A DNA stretch of 64,000 bases from Herbaspirillum sp. DW155 (lineage in GTDB: Bacteria > Pseudomonadota > Gammaproteobacteria > Burkholderiales > Burkholderiaceae_D). The DNA lies in assembly GCF_037076565.1 (NCBI RefSeq), contig NZ_AP029028.1, positions 3,844,001 through 3,908,000 on the forward strand. Reading direction: 5' to 3'. Of the stretch, positions 36,306 to 46,541 are shown piece after piece; within the stretch, counting starts at the first letter, position 1; each line of letters begins with the position of its first letter. The position numbers and the translations under genes are program-made. A model generated the notes under the pieces. The model was given only the letters and a program-made list of their open reading frames with translations. It had not been told where the DNA came from and did not search any database.

Positions 36306-38618
36306 TCAACGCTCCGACAACGCATCCATGACGCACAGGGCGGTCATGTTGATGATGCGGCGCACGGTGGCCGAAGGCGTCAGGATATGAACCGGCTTGG
36401 CGCAACCCAGCAGGATGGGGCCGATGGCCACGCCGTTGCCCGAGGCGGTCTTGAGCAGGTTGTAGGCAATGTTGGCGGCATCGATGTTGGGCATGACCAG
36501 CAGGTTGGCATCGCCCTTCAACGGCGAATCCGGAATCACCGCATTCAACAGCTTGGAGTCCAGCGCGGTATCGCCGTGCATTTCGCCATCGACTTCCAGG
36601 TCCGGCGCGATTTCGCGCAGGATTGCCAGGGCGTCGCGCATCTTGCGGGCCGATTCGTTGTTGCTGGAACCGAAGTTGGAATGCGAGAGCAGTGCGGCGC
36701 GCGGATGCAGGCCGAAACGACGCATTTCCTCGGCGGCCAGCATGGTGATCTCGGCCAGTTCGCGGGCGTTGGGGTTTTCGTTGACGTGGGTGTCGACCAT
36801 CACCAGCTGGCGATTGGGCAGGATCACGGCGTTCATGGCCGCGTAGACGTTGACGCCTTCGCGCTTGCCCAGCACCTGGTCGATGTAGTGCAGGTGCAGC
36901 TGGGTGGTGCCGTAGGTGCCGCAGATGAGGCCATCGGCATCGCCCTTGTGGATCGCCATGGAACCGATCAGGGTATGGCGGCGGCGCATTTCCAGCTTGG
37001 CGTATTGCTCGGTGACGCCCTTGCGGCGCGACATCTCCAGGAAGGTCTGCCAGTAATCGCGATAGCGGTTGTCGAAGTTGGGGTTGATGACCTCGAAGTC
37101 GACACCGGCGCGCAGGCGCAGGCCGAACTTCTGGATGCGCTGTTCCAGCACTTCCGGACGGCCCACCAGGATGGGCTTGGCGAGGTTTTCATCGACCACC
37201 ACCTGCACCGCGCGCAGCACGCGCTCTTCTTCACCTTCGGCGTAGACGATGCGCTTCTTGGCTTCGGCGGCCTTCTTGGCGACCTGGAAGATCGGGCGCA
37301 TGAAGGTACCGCTGTGGTAGACGAACTGCTCCAGCTTCTCGATGTAGGCATCCATGTCCTGGATCGGACGGGCGGCTACGCCGGAGCTTTCGGCAGCACG
37401 GGCCACGGCCGGCGCGATCTTGATCATCAGACGCGGGTCGAAGGGCTTGGGAATGATGTATTCCGGGCCGAAGGACAGGTTGGAGATGCCATAGGTCGAG
37501 GCCACGATATCGGATTGCTCGGCCTGGGCCAGCTCGGCGATGGCGTGCACGGTGGCGATTTCCATCTCGCGGGTGATGGTGGTGGCGCCCGAGTCGAGCG
37601 CACCACGGAAGATGTAGGGGAAGCACAGCACGTTATTGACCTGGTTCGGATAATCCGAACGGCCGGTGGCGATGATGGCGTCGTCACGCACGGCCATCAC
37701 TTCTTCGGGCAGGATTTCCGGGGTCGGGTTGGCCAGGGCCAGCACCAGCGGACGGGCCGCCATCTGCTTGACCATCTCCGGCTTCAACACGCCGGCAGCC
37801 GACAGGCCCAGGAAGATGTCGGCATCCGGAATCACTTCGGCCAGGGTGCGGGCATCGGTTTCGCGGGCGAAACGTTCCTTGTCCGGGTCCATCAGTTCCT
37901 TGCGACCCTTGTAGACCACGCCGGCCAGGTCGGTGACGAAGATGTTCTCGATGGGGAAGCCCAGATCGACGATCAGGTCCAGGCAGGCCAGCGCAGCCGC
38001 GCCCGCGCCGGAGACCACCAGCTTGACGTTCTTGATGTCCTTGCCGACGACCTTCAGGCCGTTCAGGATGGCCGCGCCGACGATGATGGCGGTGCCGTGC
38101 TGGTCATCGTGGAAGACCGGGATCTTCATCTTCTCGCGCAGCTTGCGCTCGATGTAGAAGCATTCGGGGGCTTTGATGTCTTCCAGGTTGATGCCGCCGA
38201 AGGTCGGCTCCAGGGCCGCGATGACGTCGATCAGCTTGTCGGGGTCGGTTTCATTGATTTCGATGTCGAAGACGTCGATGCCGGCGAACTTCTTGAACAG
38301 CACGCCCTTGCCTTCCATGACCGGCTTGGAAGCCAGCGCGCCGATGTTGCCCAGGCCCAGCACGGCGGTACCGTTGCTGATGACGGCCACCAGGTTGCCA
38401 CGGGCGGTGTAGCGGAAGGCGTTGAGCGGATCGGCGACGATTTCTTCGCAGGCCGCAGCCACGCCCGGAGAATACGCGAGGGAGAGATCACGCTGGTTGG
38501 TCAGCAGCTTGGTGGGCGTGACCGCGATCTTGCCGGGGGTCGGAAACTCGTGGTAGTCCAGCGCTGCCTGACGAAGTTGCTGACGCACTTCTTCTTTCTT
38601 ACTGATCATCGAATCCAT
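36306..38618 (-). CDS. maeB: NADP-dependent malic enzyme with C-terminal phosphotransacetylase-like domain
   Basis: 770 aa, the full length of MaeB. Residues about 1-430 form the malic enzyme: [24 protein letters not shown] with the catalytic Lys region upstream, [12 protein letters not shown] dinucleotide fold and [10 protein letters not shown]. Residues about 440-770 are a PTA-like domain ([33 protein letters not shown]), usually regulatory and acetyl-CoA responsive. It decarboxylates malate to pyruvate with NADPH formation. The start may be three codons later (MISKK). A long frame on the opposite strand covers the gene and is an artefact of GC-rich codons. Confidence 0.96.
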   Translation of the reverse strand: MDSMISKKEEVRQQLRQAALDYHEFPTPGKIAVTPTKLLTNQRDLSLAYSPGVAAACEEIVADPLNAFRYTARGNLVAVISNGTAVLGLGNIGALASKPVMEGKGVLFKKFAGIDVFDIEINETDPDKLIDVIAALEPTFGGINLEDIKAPECFYIERKLREKMKIPVFHDDQHGTAIIVGAAILNGLKVVGKDIKNVKLVVSGAGAAALACLDLIVDLGFPIENIFVTDLAGVVYKGRKELMDPDKERFARETDARTLAEVIPDADIFLGLSAAGVLKPEMVKQMAARPLVLALANPTPEILPEEVMAVRDDAIIATGRSDYPNQVNNVLCFPYIFRGALDSGATTITREMEIATVHAIAELAQAEQSDIVASTYGISNLSFGPEYIIPKPFDPRLMIKIAPAVARAAESSGVAARPIQDMDAYIEKLEQFVYHSGTFMRPIFQVAKKAAEAKKRIVYAEGEEERVLRAVQVVVDENLAKPILVGRPEVLEQRIQKFGLRLRAGVDFEVINPNFDNRYRDYWQTFLEMSRRKGVTEQYAKLEMRRRHTLIGSMAIHKGDADGLICGTYGTTQLHLHYIDQVLGKREGVNVYAAMNAVILPNRQLVMVDTHVNENPNARELAEITMLAAEEMRRFGLHPRAALLSHSNFGSSNNESARKMRDALAILREIAPDLEVDGEMHGDTALDSKLLNAVIPDSPLKGDANLLVMPNIDAANIAYNLLKTASGNGVAIGPILLGCAKPVHILTPSATVRRIINMTALCVMDALSER

Positions 38619-39032
38619 ACTCTGTATTCTCTAGTTGACTCTAGTTGACTTGCGAAGGGGGTCGATTCTAGCAGAGGTCGGCCCTCAATCATAGGCCGGC
38701 AAATCCATGCTGCTCCGCGCAAAGCCTTCTGCCGACTGGCTTTGCGGGGCATCGACCACAAGCGGTGATGACCGCGAACATGGCTTTTCCGGGGTCAGAT
38801 GACAGCCGTTTGTCGTCTGATGTACGCAGTTGCCTGCAGCGGGTTTTACGCACAAGAGGCTGCCATCGCCCTCCTCGCCGCGGTATTGGGGAAAACCCCT
38901 AGCCCCCTCCTGATGCACTCCTCCGCCCCGCCGCGGCCCGCAATCACAAACCAGTTTGCGCTGCACCGCAGCATGGGCGGTAAAGCAGATATTGTGCGCC
39001 TGAAGCCGTGACGGATTGGTTACAATCGCGCC
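38619..39032. other. Divergent intergenic region between maeB and thiL, with a tandem repeat
   Basis: A 414-bp region. CTAGTTGACT is repeated twice in tandem at 38631-38650, just upstream of maeB, where it may affect promoter spacing or regulator binding. No gene or RNA is recognised in the rest. Confidence 0.45.
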
Positions 39033-39998
39033 ATGCTTTCCGAATTCGAACTCATCGCGCGCTATTTCAGTCGCCCGCCCGCGCCCGACAGCCGCACGGC
39101 CTTGGGCGTGGGGGACGACTGCGCGCTGATGACACCGGCACCGGGGATGCAGCTGGCCATTTCCAGCGACATGCTGGTAGAGGGCCGCCACTTCTTCCCC
39201 GATGCCGATCCCTACCTGCTGGGCCACAAGTGCCTGGCCGTCAACCTCTCCGACCTGGCCGCCATGGGCGCGCAGCCGATTGCCTTCACGCTGGCCCTGG
39301 CCTTGCCGCAGGCGCGCGCCGAATGGCTGGCACCGTTCTCGCAAGGGATGCTGGCGCTGGCCGATGAACATGGCTGCGAGCTGATCGGTGGCGATACCAC
39401 CAAGGGACCGCTGACCATCAGCATCACCGTCTTCGGTGAAGTACCGCCGCAACAGGCGCTGCGCCGCGATGCCGCGCGCGCGGGCGACGACATCTGGGTC
39501 TCCGGCACGCTGGGCGATGCGCGGCTGGCGCTGGCCGGCTACCGCCAGGAATTCGACATCAACACCGAAGAACTGCAGCAGGCCGCCCCGCGCATGCATA
39601 CGCCCACGCCGCGCGTAGCGCTGGGGCTGGCGCTGCGCGGCATTGCGCATGCCGCCATCGATATCTCCGATGGGCTGGCGGGCGACCTCGGGCATATCCT
39701 CGACCGTTCGCACGTCGGTGCGACGCTGGACGTGGATGCGCTGCCGCCCGGGCCGGCGCTGCAACAGCGCGACCTGCACCTGCGGCGGCGCTTCTGCCTG
39801 TCGGGTGGCGACGATTATGAACTTTGCTTCACCGCCCCGGCGCGCCAGCGCGAGGCCGTCCTGAAAGCCGCCAAATCCGCCGGCACGATGGTCACCCGCA
39901 TCGGGCACATCGATGCCCAGGCCGGTCTGCGTCTGCTGGATGCCGCCGGAGAACCGCTGCAGGACACGCCGGATTCCTTCGATCACTTCCGTTCATGA
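39033..39998 (+). CDS. thiL: Thiamine-monophosphate kinase
   Basis: A 321-aa ATP-dependent kinase of the PurM/ThiL fold. Motifs: GVGDDCALM (metal/ATP, residues about 25-33), SSDMLVEGRHF, LSDLAAMGAQP, GGDTTKGPL, DISDGLAGDLGH and SGGDDYELCF. It phosphorylates thiamine monophosphate to the active cofactor. Its stop overlaps the pgpA start (ATGA), the common thiL-pgpA arrangement. Confidence 0.96.
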   Translation: MLSEFELIARYFSRPPAPDSRTALGVGDDCALMTPAPGMQLAISSDMLVEGRHFFPDADPYLLGHKCLAVNLSDLAAMGAQPIAFTLALALPQARAEWLAPFSQGMLALADEHGCELIGGDTTKGPLTISITVFGEVPPQQALRRDAARAGDDIWVSGTLGDARLALAGYRQEFDINTEELQQAAPRMHTPTPRVALGLALRGIAHAAIDISDGLAGDLGHILDRSHVGATLDVDALPPGPALQQRDLHLRRRFCLSGGDDYELCFTAPARQREAVLKAAKSAGTMVTRIGHIDAQAGLRLLDAAGEPLQDTPDSFDHFRS

Positions 39999-40540
39999 AC
40001 CAAGCTTCTTCGCCCTTCCCGCCGCCGCCTTCGGCCTCGCCCCGCAAACGCAAACCGACCCCGCACTTCATGCTGGCCCATCCGGCGCACTGGATCGCCC
40101 AAGGCTTTGGCAGCGGCCTCTCACCCATCATGCCGGGCACGGCCGGAACGCTCTTCGCCTGGCTGTCCTATGCAGTGCTCTCGACCCGCTGGCCGCAGGT
40201 CTTCACGGCCGGCAACTGGCTGGCCATCATCGCGGCCGGCTTCATCATCGGTATCTGGGCCTGCCATCGCACCGGGCAGGCGCTGAACTCGCCCGATGAC
40301 GGCAGCATGGTCTGGGATGAGATCATCGCCTTCTGGCTGGTACTGGTGCTGGTCATGCCGGCCAGCCTGAAGACGCAGTTTGCGGCCTTCGTGGTCTTCC
40401 GCTTCTTCGACATGGTGAAGCCGCCGCCCATCGCCTGGTTCGACCGTCGCTTCAAGGGTGGTTTCGGGGTCATGTGGGATGACATCGTGGCGGCCTTCTA
40501 TACGCTGCTGGTGTTTGCGTTTTGGCACACTTACTGGTGA
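39995..40540 (+). CDS. pgpA: Phosphatidylglycerophosphatase A
   Basis: A 181-aa inner-membrane enzyme. The ATG at 39995 overlaps thiL by four bases. A Pro-rich N-terminus is followed by GFGSGLSPIMPGTAGTL, DDGSMVWDEI (catalytic acidic residues) and FRFFDMVKPPPI, then GFGVMWDDIVA, all hallmarks of PgpA. It dephosphorylates phosphatidylglycerol phosphate in phospholipid synthesis. Confidence 0.95.
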   Translation: MNQASSPFPPPPSASPRKRKPTPHFMLAHPAHWIAQGFGSGLSPIMPGTAGTLFAWLSYAVLSTRWPQVFTAGNWLAIIAAGFIIGIWACHRTGQALNSPDDGSMVWDEIIAFWLVLVLVMPASLKTQFAAFVVFRFFDMVKPPPIAWFDRRFKGGFGVMWDDIVAAFYTLLVFAFWHTYW

Positions 40541-40679
40541 GCTGAACTGAACAATCAGAACATGTCTGGCACAACAAATCCGGACATCGGAGTATGCTAG
40601 TCCACGCACGTCGTTGATCAACCGACCGCAGCGCGCCCGCCACCCGGCGCAGACTGCGGCACAGCCGAGGATGACACTC

Positions 40680-41162
40680 ATGGACAGCACCCTGGACCTG
40701 GCCGCCCGCGTGGGCCACACCCTCAAAGCCCGTGGCCTGCTCCTGGCCACCGCCGAATCCTGTACCGGTGGCGGCATCGCCCATGCCATCACCGAAATCG
40801 CCGGATCGTCTGAATGGTTCGATTGCGGTTTCGTGACCTATTCGAACGCTTCCAAGAATGAATTGCTGGATATCTCCGAAGCCCTGATCGCCCAGCACGG
40901 CGCGGTCAGCGAAGAGATTGCCGGCGCCATGGCCGAAGGGGCGGTGGCCAACAGCAATTCGGACGTGGCCGTCTCCACCACCGGCATCGCCGGCCCCGGC
41001 GGTGCGGTGCCGGGCAAACCGGTCGGTACAGTCTGCTTCGGCTGGCGCGTGGGCGACAAGACCTATACCGAGCGCTTAGTCTTCCAGGGCGACCGCCAGC
41101 AGGTGCGGGCCCAGACCGTGGAACATTCGCTCAAGGGTCTGCTGAAGCTTCTGGCAGACTGA
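40680..41162 (+). CDS. pncC: Nicotinamide-nucleotide amidase (CinA C-terminal domain protein)
   Basis: A 160-aa single-domain CinA-C protein. The catalytic Ser lies in TAESCTGGGIAH, with FVTYSNASK and TTGIAGPGGAVPGKPVG following. It deamidates nicotinamide mononucleotide to NaMN in NAD recycling. The ATG at 40680 has GAGG nine bases upstream; the ATG at 40671 touches that site and is less likely. Confidence 0.93.
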   Translation: MDSTLDLAARVGHTLKARGLLLATAESCTGGGIAHAITEIAGSSEWFDCGFVTYSNASKNELLDISEALIAQHGAVSEEIAGAMAEGAVANSNSDVAVSTTGIAGPGGAVPGKPVGTVCFGWRVGDKTYTERLVFQGDRQQVRAQTVEHSLKGLLKLLAD

Positions 41163-41172
41163 AGCAGCGAAC

Positions 41173-41220
41173 ATGAAGAAAAAGGCGGCGCTCCCTCGGA
41201 GTCGCCGCCTTTTTCTTCAT
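41173..41220. terminator. Bidirectional rho-independent terminator
   Basis: Arms of 18 bp (41173-41190 and 41203-41220) are perfectly complementary and include A5 and T5 runs on the outer side, so it can terminate pncC on the plus strand and pyrF on the minus strand. Confidence 0.93.
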
Positions 41221-41235
41221 CTCTGCTTGCGCAGC

Positions 41236-42054
41236 TCAGCGGAAGCGGTTGATCGCGTCACGCGTCTCGATAGCCACCCGGCGCGCCGCAGCGGCGAAAT
41301 CTTCGCTGGCTTGCGGCTTGGCGTAGAGGATGGCACGTGAAGAATTGATCATCATGCCCGTACCCGAGGCCGTCTTGCCGGCCTTGACCGTGGCTTCCAC
41401 ATCGCCACCCTGCGCACCCACGCCCGGCACCAGCAGCGGCATGTCGCCGATGATGGCGCGCACCTGGGCCAGTTCGTGCGGGAAGGTGGCACCGACCACC
41501 AGCCCGCACTGGCCGTTGGTATTCCACTTCTCGGCCACCAGACGGGCCACGTGCTGGTACAGCGGCTTGCCATCGACTTCCAGGAACTGCAGGTCGGAGC
41601 CACCGGCGTTGGAGGTGCGGCACAGCACGATCACGCCGCGATCCTTCCACTCCAGATAGGGCGAGACCGAATCCCAGCCCATGTAGGGGCTCACCGTGAC
41701 CACATCGGCGTCATAGCGCTCGAAGGCTTCGCGCGCATATTGTTCGGCGGTGGCGCCGATGTCGCCGCGCTTGGCGTCCAGCACCAGGGGGATTTCGGGG
41801 TAGTTGCTGCGCAGGTAGGCGCAGATGCGCTCGAGCTGCTCTTCCGCGCCCAGTGCGGCGAAATAGGCGATCTGCGGCTTGAAGGCGCAGGCGGCTTCAG
41901 CGGTGGCATCGATGATGGCGCGGCAGAATTCGAAGATGGCGTCCGGCTTGCCTTGCAGCTCGGCGGGGAATTTCTTCAGGTCGGGGTCCAGGCCGACGCA
42001 CAGGAGGGAATTGCGCGAAGTCCACGCGGCGTTGAGTTTCTCGATGAATGTCAC
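41236..42054 (-). CDS. pyrF: Orotidine 5'-phosphate decarboxylase (long form)
   Basis: 272 aa with a GTG start at 42054, preceded by AAAGG; the frame stays open far upstream over the lemA genes but the family begins at TFIEKL. Motifs: [14 protein letters not shown], catalytic [17 protein letters not shown], the phosphate-binding [10 protein letters not shown] and the [16 protein letters not shown]-terminus. Decarboxylates OMP to UMP, the last step of pyrimidine synthesis. The length and FPAELQG-type insert are those of the betaproteobacterial/mycobacterial type. Confidence 0.95.
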   Translation of the reverse strand: MTFIEKLNAAWTSRNSLLCVGLDPDLKKFPAELQGKPDAIFEFCRAIIDATAEAACAFKPQIAYFAALGAEEQLERICAYLRSNYPEIPLVLDAKRGDIGATAEQYAREAFERYDADVVTVSPYMGWDSVSPYLEWKDRGVIVLCRTSNAGGSDLQFLEVDGKPLYQHVARLVAEKWNTNGQCGLVVGATFPHELAQVRAIIGDMPLLVPGVGAQGGDVEATVKAGKTASGTGMMINSSRAILYAKPQASEDFAAAARRVAIETRDAINRFR

Positions 42055-42219
42055 GGTGATGCCTTTAACTGAAAGATGCGCTATTGTAGCGCGCTGGCCT
42101 GTCCCGACCTCGATTTTTGACTGATGTTCGGCCTTTTTCGCGGAACATCGGGCACCAGATCCGGGTTTTCTGGTCTCATGCGCTCCCTTTGCTTCACTTT
42201 TGCTACGAGGAAAGACAAC

Positions 42220-42813
42220 ATGAAAAAACTCTTCGCCTGGCTGGCCATTGCCATGACTGCCCTCACCCTCTCCGGCTGCGGCTACAACGAATTCCAGGCC
42301 AAGGATGAAGCCACCAAGGCCGCCTGGGGCGAAGTGGTCAACCAGTATCAGCGCCGCGCCGACCTGATCCCCAACCTGGTCAACACCGTCAAGGGCTATG
42401 CTTCCCATGAGAAGGACACCCTGGAAGCCGTCACCCGCGCCCGTGCCGCGGCCACCAGCTTCCAGATCACCCCCGAGGTGCTCAACGATCCCCAGGCCTT
42501 TGCCAAATTCCAGGAGGTGCAGGGGCAATTGTCCTCGGCGCTGTCGCGCCTGATGGCGGTGTCCGAGAACTATCCGCAATTGAAGGCCGATACCAGCTTC
42601 CGCGACCTGCAGTCGCAGCTGGAAGGCACCGAGAACCGCATCACCGTGGCACGCCAGCGCTATATTGCCGCTGTGAAGGATTACAACATCCTGGCGCGCA
42701 GCTTCCCCACCAACATCACGGCCAAGTTGTTCAGCTATGAAGTAAAACCCTCGTTTACGGTGGAAAACGAAAAAGCCATCTCGACCGCGCCCACGGTCAA
42801 CTTCGGCAAGTAA
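42220..42813 (+). CDS. LemA family lipoprotein
   Basis: A 197-aa product; signal and lipobox LSGC near residue 19. The LemA core [31 protein letters not shown], then [26 protein letters not shown], is typical. LemA proteins have a long antiparallel helical fold and an unclear envelope role. It forms an operon with two TPM-domain genes, a widespread pairing. Confidence 0.95.
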   Translation: MKKLFAWLAIAMTALTLSGCGYNEFQAKDEATKAAWGEVVNQYQRRADLIPNLVNTVKGYASHEKDTLEAVTRARAAATSFQITPEVLNDPQAFAKFQEVQGQLSSALSRLMAVSENYPQLKADTSFRDLQSQLEGTENRITVARQRYIAAVKDYNILARSFPTNITAKLFSYEVKPSFTVENEKAISTAPTVNFGK

Positions 42814-42834
42814 GCCGGGGAGCCCCGATTGGCC

Positions 42835-43695
42835 ATGCGCAAGCTGCTCCTGACCTGCTGGCTGCTGGCGTGGATCGCGCTGGCCGGCCCGGCCCGCGCC
42901 GATGACGGCCTGGTGCCGGTGCCGCCCTTGTCGGCCCGGGTGATCGATCAGGTCCACCTGCTGCAGCCGCAGCAGCGCCAGGCGCTCGAAGGCGTGCTGG
43001 CCGAAATCGAACAGCGCACCGGCAGCCAGATCGGCGTGCTGCTGGTGTCCTCCACCGCGCCCGAAGTCATTGAGCAATACAGCATCCGCGTGGCCGAGGC
43101 CTGGAAGCTGGGCCGCAAAGGCGTGGATGACGGCGTGATCCTGATCGTCGCCAGGGACAATCCCAAATCCCTGCGCCGCCTGCGCATCGAAGCCGGGCGT
43201 GGCGTACAGGGCAGCCTCACCGATGCGCAATCCAAGCGCATCCTGGAAGACGTGATCGCCCCGCATTTCCGCCAGAACGATTTCTATGGCGGCCTGACGG
43301 CGGGCGTGACCGCCATCACCGCGCTGCTGGAACAGGAAAAGCTGCCTGCGGCCAAGCACCGGACCAGCACGGTACAGATCGACAATGGCGCAGGCTGGAT
43401 CGCGCTGCTGGTGATCGGACTGTTCCTGGTGGTGTTCTTCACGGTATTGCTCAAGTCGCGCCGCAGCAGCCGCAACGCCCTCAACAACAATGACTGGGGA
43501 CGCGGCGGCAGTACGACGGCCGGGGTCATCATCGGCAGCCTGGTCGATGAGGCCTTGCGCCAGGCCAGTTCCGGACGAGGTGGTTCCCGTTCGGGTGGCG
43601 GCGGCTTCGGTGGTGGATTTGGCGGTTCGTCCGGAGGTGGTTTCTCCGGTGGTGGCGGCACATTCGATGGCGGCGGCGCCTCGGGAGACTGGTGA
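42835..43695 (+). CDS. TPM domain (YgcG-like) membrane protein with Gly-rich tail
   Basis: A 286-aa protein with a signal peptide (about residues 1-23, ARA-D), a TPM domain (about 30-170; [44 protein letters not shown]), one membrane helix (about 187-207) and a glycine/serine-rich tail. The family function is unsettled; some members are thylakoid repair phosphatases. The ATG at 42835 is preferred to a TTG two codons earlier. Confidence 0.92.
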   Translation: MRKLLLTCWLLAWIALAGPARADDGLVPVPPLSARVIDQVHLLQPQQRQALEGVLAEIEQRTGSQIGVLLVSSTAPEVIEQYSIRVAEAWKLGRKGVDDGVILIVARDNPKSLRRLRIEAGRGVQGSLTDAQSKRILEDVIAPHFRQNDFYGGLTAGVTAITALLEQEKLPAAKHRTSTVQIDNGAGWIALLVIGLFLVVFFTVLLKSRRSSRNALNNNDWGRGGSTTAGVIIGSLVDEALRQASSGRGGSRSGGGGFGGGFGGSSGGGFSGGGGTFDGGGASGDW

Positions 43696-43696
43696 C

Positions 43697-44230
43697 ATGG
43701 CGCGCAACAATGCATCCCCTTCCCTCTTTGCGCGCCTGCTGCGCCACCTGCGCATGACGCGTGCGACGGCGCGGCGCATCTTTCCCTCTTCCACCCTCAA
43801 GGCGATCCAGGCCAGCATCGGCGAAGGTGAGCGACAGCATCGCGCGCAAGTGCGCGTGATCGTCGAAGCCGCGCTCACACTGGGCGCAGTGCGACGCGGC
43901 GAAAGCGCCCGGCAGCGCGCGCATGAGCTGTTTTCGCATTACCGCATCTGGGATACCGAGGAAAATTGCGGCGTACTGGTCTACGTCAATCTGGCCGACC
44001 GCAAGGTCGAGATCGTGGCTGATCGCGGAGTCAGTGCGAAGATCACGCGGGAGCAATGGCAGCAGGTATGCAGACAGATGACCGCCGGGTATGCCCAAGG
44101 GGAATACGAGGCCAGTACCTTGAAGGCGCTGACTGACCTGCATGGATTGCTGCAATCAGTCCTGCCACGTGGGAACGATGGCGACGGGAAAGCGACTAAC
44201 GAGCTTTCCGACAAGCCCCTGCTGCTCTAG
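43697..44230 (+). CDS. Second TPM-domain protein
   Basis: A 177-aa product, starting one base after the stop of the preceding TPM gene. It keeps [56 protein letters not shown] and the closing helix [17 protein letters not shown] of TPM proteins, but has no clear signal peptide or membrane helix. It probably acts with the LemA and YgcG-like partners encoded upstream. Confidence 0.9.
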   Translation: MARNNASPSLFARLLRHLRMTRATARRIFPSSTLKAIQASIGEGERQHRAQVRVIVEAALTLGAVRRGESARQRAHELFSHYRIWDTEENCGVLVYVNLADRKVEIVADRGVSAKITREQWQQVCRQMTAGYAQGEYEASTLKALTDLHGLLQSVLPRGNDGDGKATNELSDKPLLL

Positions 44231-44261
44231 CCAAAAACGGCCGCAGGCAGACATTCCCTCT

Positions 44262-44492
44262 ATGGACTACCTTCGCAAGTTGCTCTCGTTCATTCCGTAC
44301 GTGATGTTGGGCTGGTTCGCCCTGGTCTTCATTGGCGCGATCATCGAAGCCTTCAGCGGCGAGCACAAGCCCGAGCCCTCGGGCGGCGATGGCGGCTCCG
44401 GCGGCGGGATGGTCGATGGAGGGAGCGGCGGTGATGGCGGCGGGGACTGCGGCGGTGGTGGAGATGGCGGTGGCGGCGGAAGTTGCGACTGA
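44262..44492 (+). CDS. Small membrane protein with Gly/Asp-rich tail
   Basis: A 76-aa frame, MDYLRKLLSFIPYVMLGWF, with one membrane helix (about 10-30) followed by EHKPEPSGGDGGSGGG and repeated Gly-Gly-Asp units, ending GGGGSCD. It lies 31 bp after the TPM gene on the same strand and echoes the Gly-rich tail of the YgcG-like protein, so it probably belongs to the operon. Its family is not recognised. Confidence 0.65.
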   Translation: MDYLRKLLSFIPYVMLGWFALVFIGAIIEAFSGEHKPEPSGGDGGSGGGMVDGGSGGDGGGDCGGGGDGGGGGSCD

Positions 44493-44660
44493 GGTGCGCA
44501 GGAACTGGCTAACGTCGAGGGTCAGTCATGGAAGCAAGCCTCCCTGGGCTGGCCAGGCGCAATGCCGTGCTGGCGGAGGTGATGCCGATACGCGACGGCG
44601 ACGGCGGGAAACCACGCCTTCTGGGGGCAACGCATCTCGCAGATTTAATGTGAACAGGCC

Positions 44661-45815
44661 CTAGGCATCGGAGACAAAAACAACCTCTTGCCGACACAAC
44701 TGGGTCAGCAAATCACGGAGCAATTGCCTGTCCTCGAAGCCGGATCGCTCCAGCAAGGTGCGAACCTGCAAGCCTGGCGATTCCCTGATCATCCGAATCA
44801 GATCGGCAATGCATGGATGGAACTTCATTTTGTGCCCGTCATGCATCAAATAGTCCTGTTCCAGGCCATAAGAAGAATGCGCACGCAGATGCAGGCTTGC
44901 CTGCTCATTGATCGAATCCGCGCCGGGATCACCGAAATGCTCCAGCGCCAGAGCCGCCTCATCGCGACTGGCTGCATGAAACTGCTCCATGAAGCGCTGA
45001 TAGTTTTCTGGCGACTGGATAAAAGTACTGAACAGCGGCCCGATATCAGCCAGAAGCTGCTGATCCTCTTCCCAGCGCTCCAGCGACCGCCGCACCTCAA
45101 GGCTGGCATGCATCTGACGCACGCTCCATTCCAGATAATCTGCTGCATACGCCGGGAATGTTCCGATCGCCAGATGAAAGCAGCCTTCGCCCACCGGCAA
45201 AGGATCGTGCCACCATCCGCGAGGCAGGTAGAAGACGTCGCCAGGTTCCAGCACGATATCCATACAAGGCTCCGAAGGACACGGGTAGCGATCTTCATAA
45301 TGCTTGCTTTGCTGAGTATGCAGGGGCGATTCCAGCGAAGGAGGATAGATCAGCCAGCGCTTGCGTCCAATCAACTGGATGGCAAAGACGTCCCGCGTAT
45401 CCCAATGACAGCGAAATGAACTGCGCTGACCAAACGCCGTATAGGCGCTGCTGACCACCTGCCGGCCGGTGAACTCTCCTACCGCTCGTGCAAAAGCACT
45501 GACCTTCGGTTCATGCTTGATCTTGTTGGCGATGAGGGTAGCCCCCTTGCGCATGTAGGCATAGACCACTGGCTTGATGAGTCGATACCGGGGCGTACCG
45601 ACATCCAGATAACGTTCGACATATTCCTGCTTGGGCCGGATACCGTCGTAGGCGAGCTTGAAGCTGTCCTCGGCAACATTGCAACGTTCGAACAGCGCAT
45701 TGACATCGCGCCAGGTGAAACTGCCTGGACTCACCGCCCCTCTGACCAGCAAGGGCTTCTTCTCTTGATATACAGCCCGAAAATCAGCGCGGGACATACC
45801 AAAATCGATGCACAT
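44661..45815 (-). CDS. JmjC/cupin-4-type Fe(II)/2-oxoglutarate oxygenase
   Basis: A 384-aa protein of the ribosomal-oxygenase-like (YcfD/NO66) group. Iron ligands: HWD (H137, D139) in SSFRCHWDTRDVFAIQL and H203 in YLPRGWWHDP; the RKRWLIYPP strand supplies the 2-oxoglutarate site. A C-terminal helical/winged region (about 230-384) is usual for the group. Members hydroxylate ribosomal or other protein side chains. It is the last gene of the exporter operon, 10 bp after a secreted cysteine-peptidase-like protein, so that protein or its shared tail is a candidate substrate. A housekeeping ribosomal role is the alternative. Confidence 0.85.
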   Translation of the reverse strand: MCIDFGMSRADFRAVYQEKKPLLVRGAVSPGSFTWRDVNALFERCNVAEDSFKLAYDGIRPKQEYVERYLDVGTPRYRLIKPVVYAYMRKGATLIANKIKHEPKVSAFARAVGEFTGRQVVSSAYTAFGQRSSFRCHWDTRDVFAIQLIGRKRWLIYPPSLESPLHTQQSKHYEDRYPCPSEPCMDIVLEPGDVFYLPRGWWHDPLPVGEGCFHLAIGTFPAYAADYLEWSVRQMHASLEVRRSLERWEEDQQLLADIGPLFSTFIQSPENYQRFMEQFHAASRDEAALALEHFGDPGADSINEQASLHLRAHSSYGLEQDYLMHDGHKMKFHPCIADLIRMIRESPGLQVRTLLERSGFEDRQLLRDLLTQLCRQEVVFVSDA

Positions 45816-45825
45816 GACATTCTCC

Positions 45826-46530
45826 TCATTGGTAACCCGTACCATCCGCGTAATTGGTGCCATCCTGTTGCACCGGCACCGGCGGAGATAAAGGCCCCAC
45901 AGTAATCGTTCCTCGCGGCAGGTAGGCATCCTCAGCAGGAACCGGCGAGACTGAAATCCACGGCGCCGGCGCAGCCCACCACCAGTCGTTGAAGGGAGAC
46001 ACCATCGGGTCTTCCATGACGGGCTGAACGTCCCGGGACTCGACGTGGACCAGTCCGCCTCCGGGGATGTGCGGGTTCCTCAAGGTCGAGAAATCGTCGC
46101 GGTTTGCCATCGGCAAGGTGTGACCTTCGAAGCCTGAGGGATTCATGCCAATTTGCTGAAGACCTTTCCAGACAAAATCGACACAGCTATTGGTGAGAGC
46201 ATGATAGTTGGACTTGTCGAACCCGAAGGGAGCAGGTGAGAGGAAATACCTCTCCAGTGTTTGCGCTTGCATCTCCGTGATCTTATAGGTGGCGGTAAAT
46301 TCGGACTCACCTGCATAGGCGTCTTTGTCGCTACGTTGAACCTCGCCCTGAACCGAGTAGATGCCTTCTTTGGAATTTGCTGGTGCAAATCCACCCTGGG
46401 AGGTTTTTCCATCGGGATAAGCGATTTCTATCCACACATGCCCCACAAGAGATGCATCGGCGCCTCCTTCCCTATGAAAATAGGTCGTACCAGGCTTCTC
46501 AATATGCAACTTCATCATCACATCGCTCAT
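45826..46530 (-). CDS. Permuted papain-like (NlpC/P60/YiiX-type) protein, putative secreted effector A
   Basis: A 234-aa protein with a candidate catalytic His31 in GHVWIEI and Cys116 in ALTNSCVDFVWKGLQ. His before Cys is the order of circularly permuted NlpC/P60-type enzymes, which often cut peptidoglycan or act as amidases or lipases. Residues 175-234 are identical to the last 60 residues of effector B. That tail is rich in Pro and Trp (NDWWWAAPAPWIS) and ends NYADGTGYQ. There is no Sec signal peptide. It follows a periplasmic immunity-like gene by 11 bp. Export by the upstream type I system is inferred. Confidence 0.65.
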   Translation of the reverse strand: MSDVMMKLHIEKPGTTYFHREGGADASLVGHVWIEIAYPDGKTSQGGFAPANSKEGIYSVQGEVQRSDKDAYAGESEFTATYKITEMQAQTLERYFLSPAPFGFDKSNYHALTNSCVDFVWKGLQQIGMNPSGFEGHTLPMANRDDFSTLRNPHIPGGGLVHVESRDVQPVMEDPMVSPFNDWWWAAPAPWISVSPVPAEDAYLPRGTITVGPLSPPVPVQQDGTNYADGTGYQ

Positions 46531-46541
46531 ATGATTTCCTT

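Noticed and set aside
36255..38648. Long open frame on the plus strand opposite maeB
   Set aside because: It mirrors maeB codon by codon, has no recognisable domain, and maeB on the other strand has full family motifs. It is an artefact of GC-rich third positions.
42055..43878. Upstream extension of the pyrF frame across the lemA and TPM genes
   Set aside because: The family starts at TFIEKL with a GTG and a good ribosome binding site; the extension is antisense to well-supported genes.
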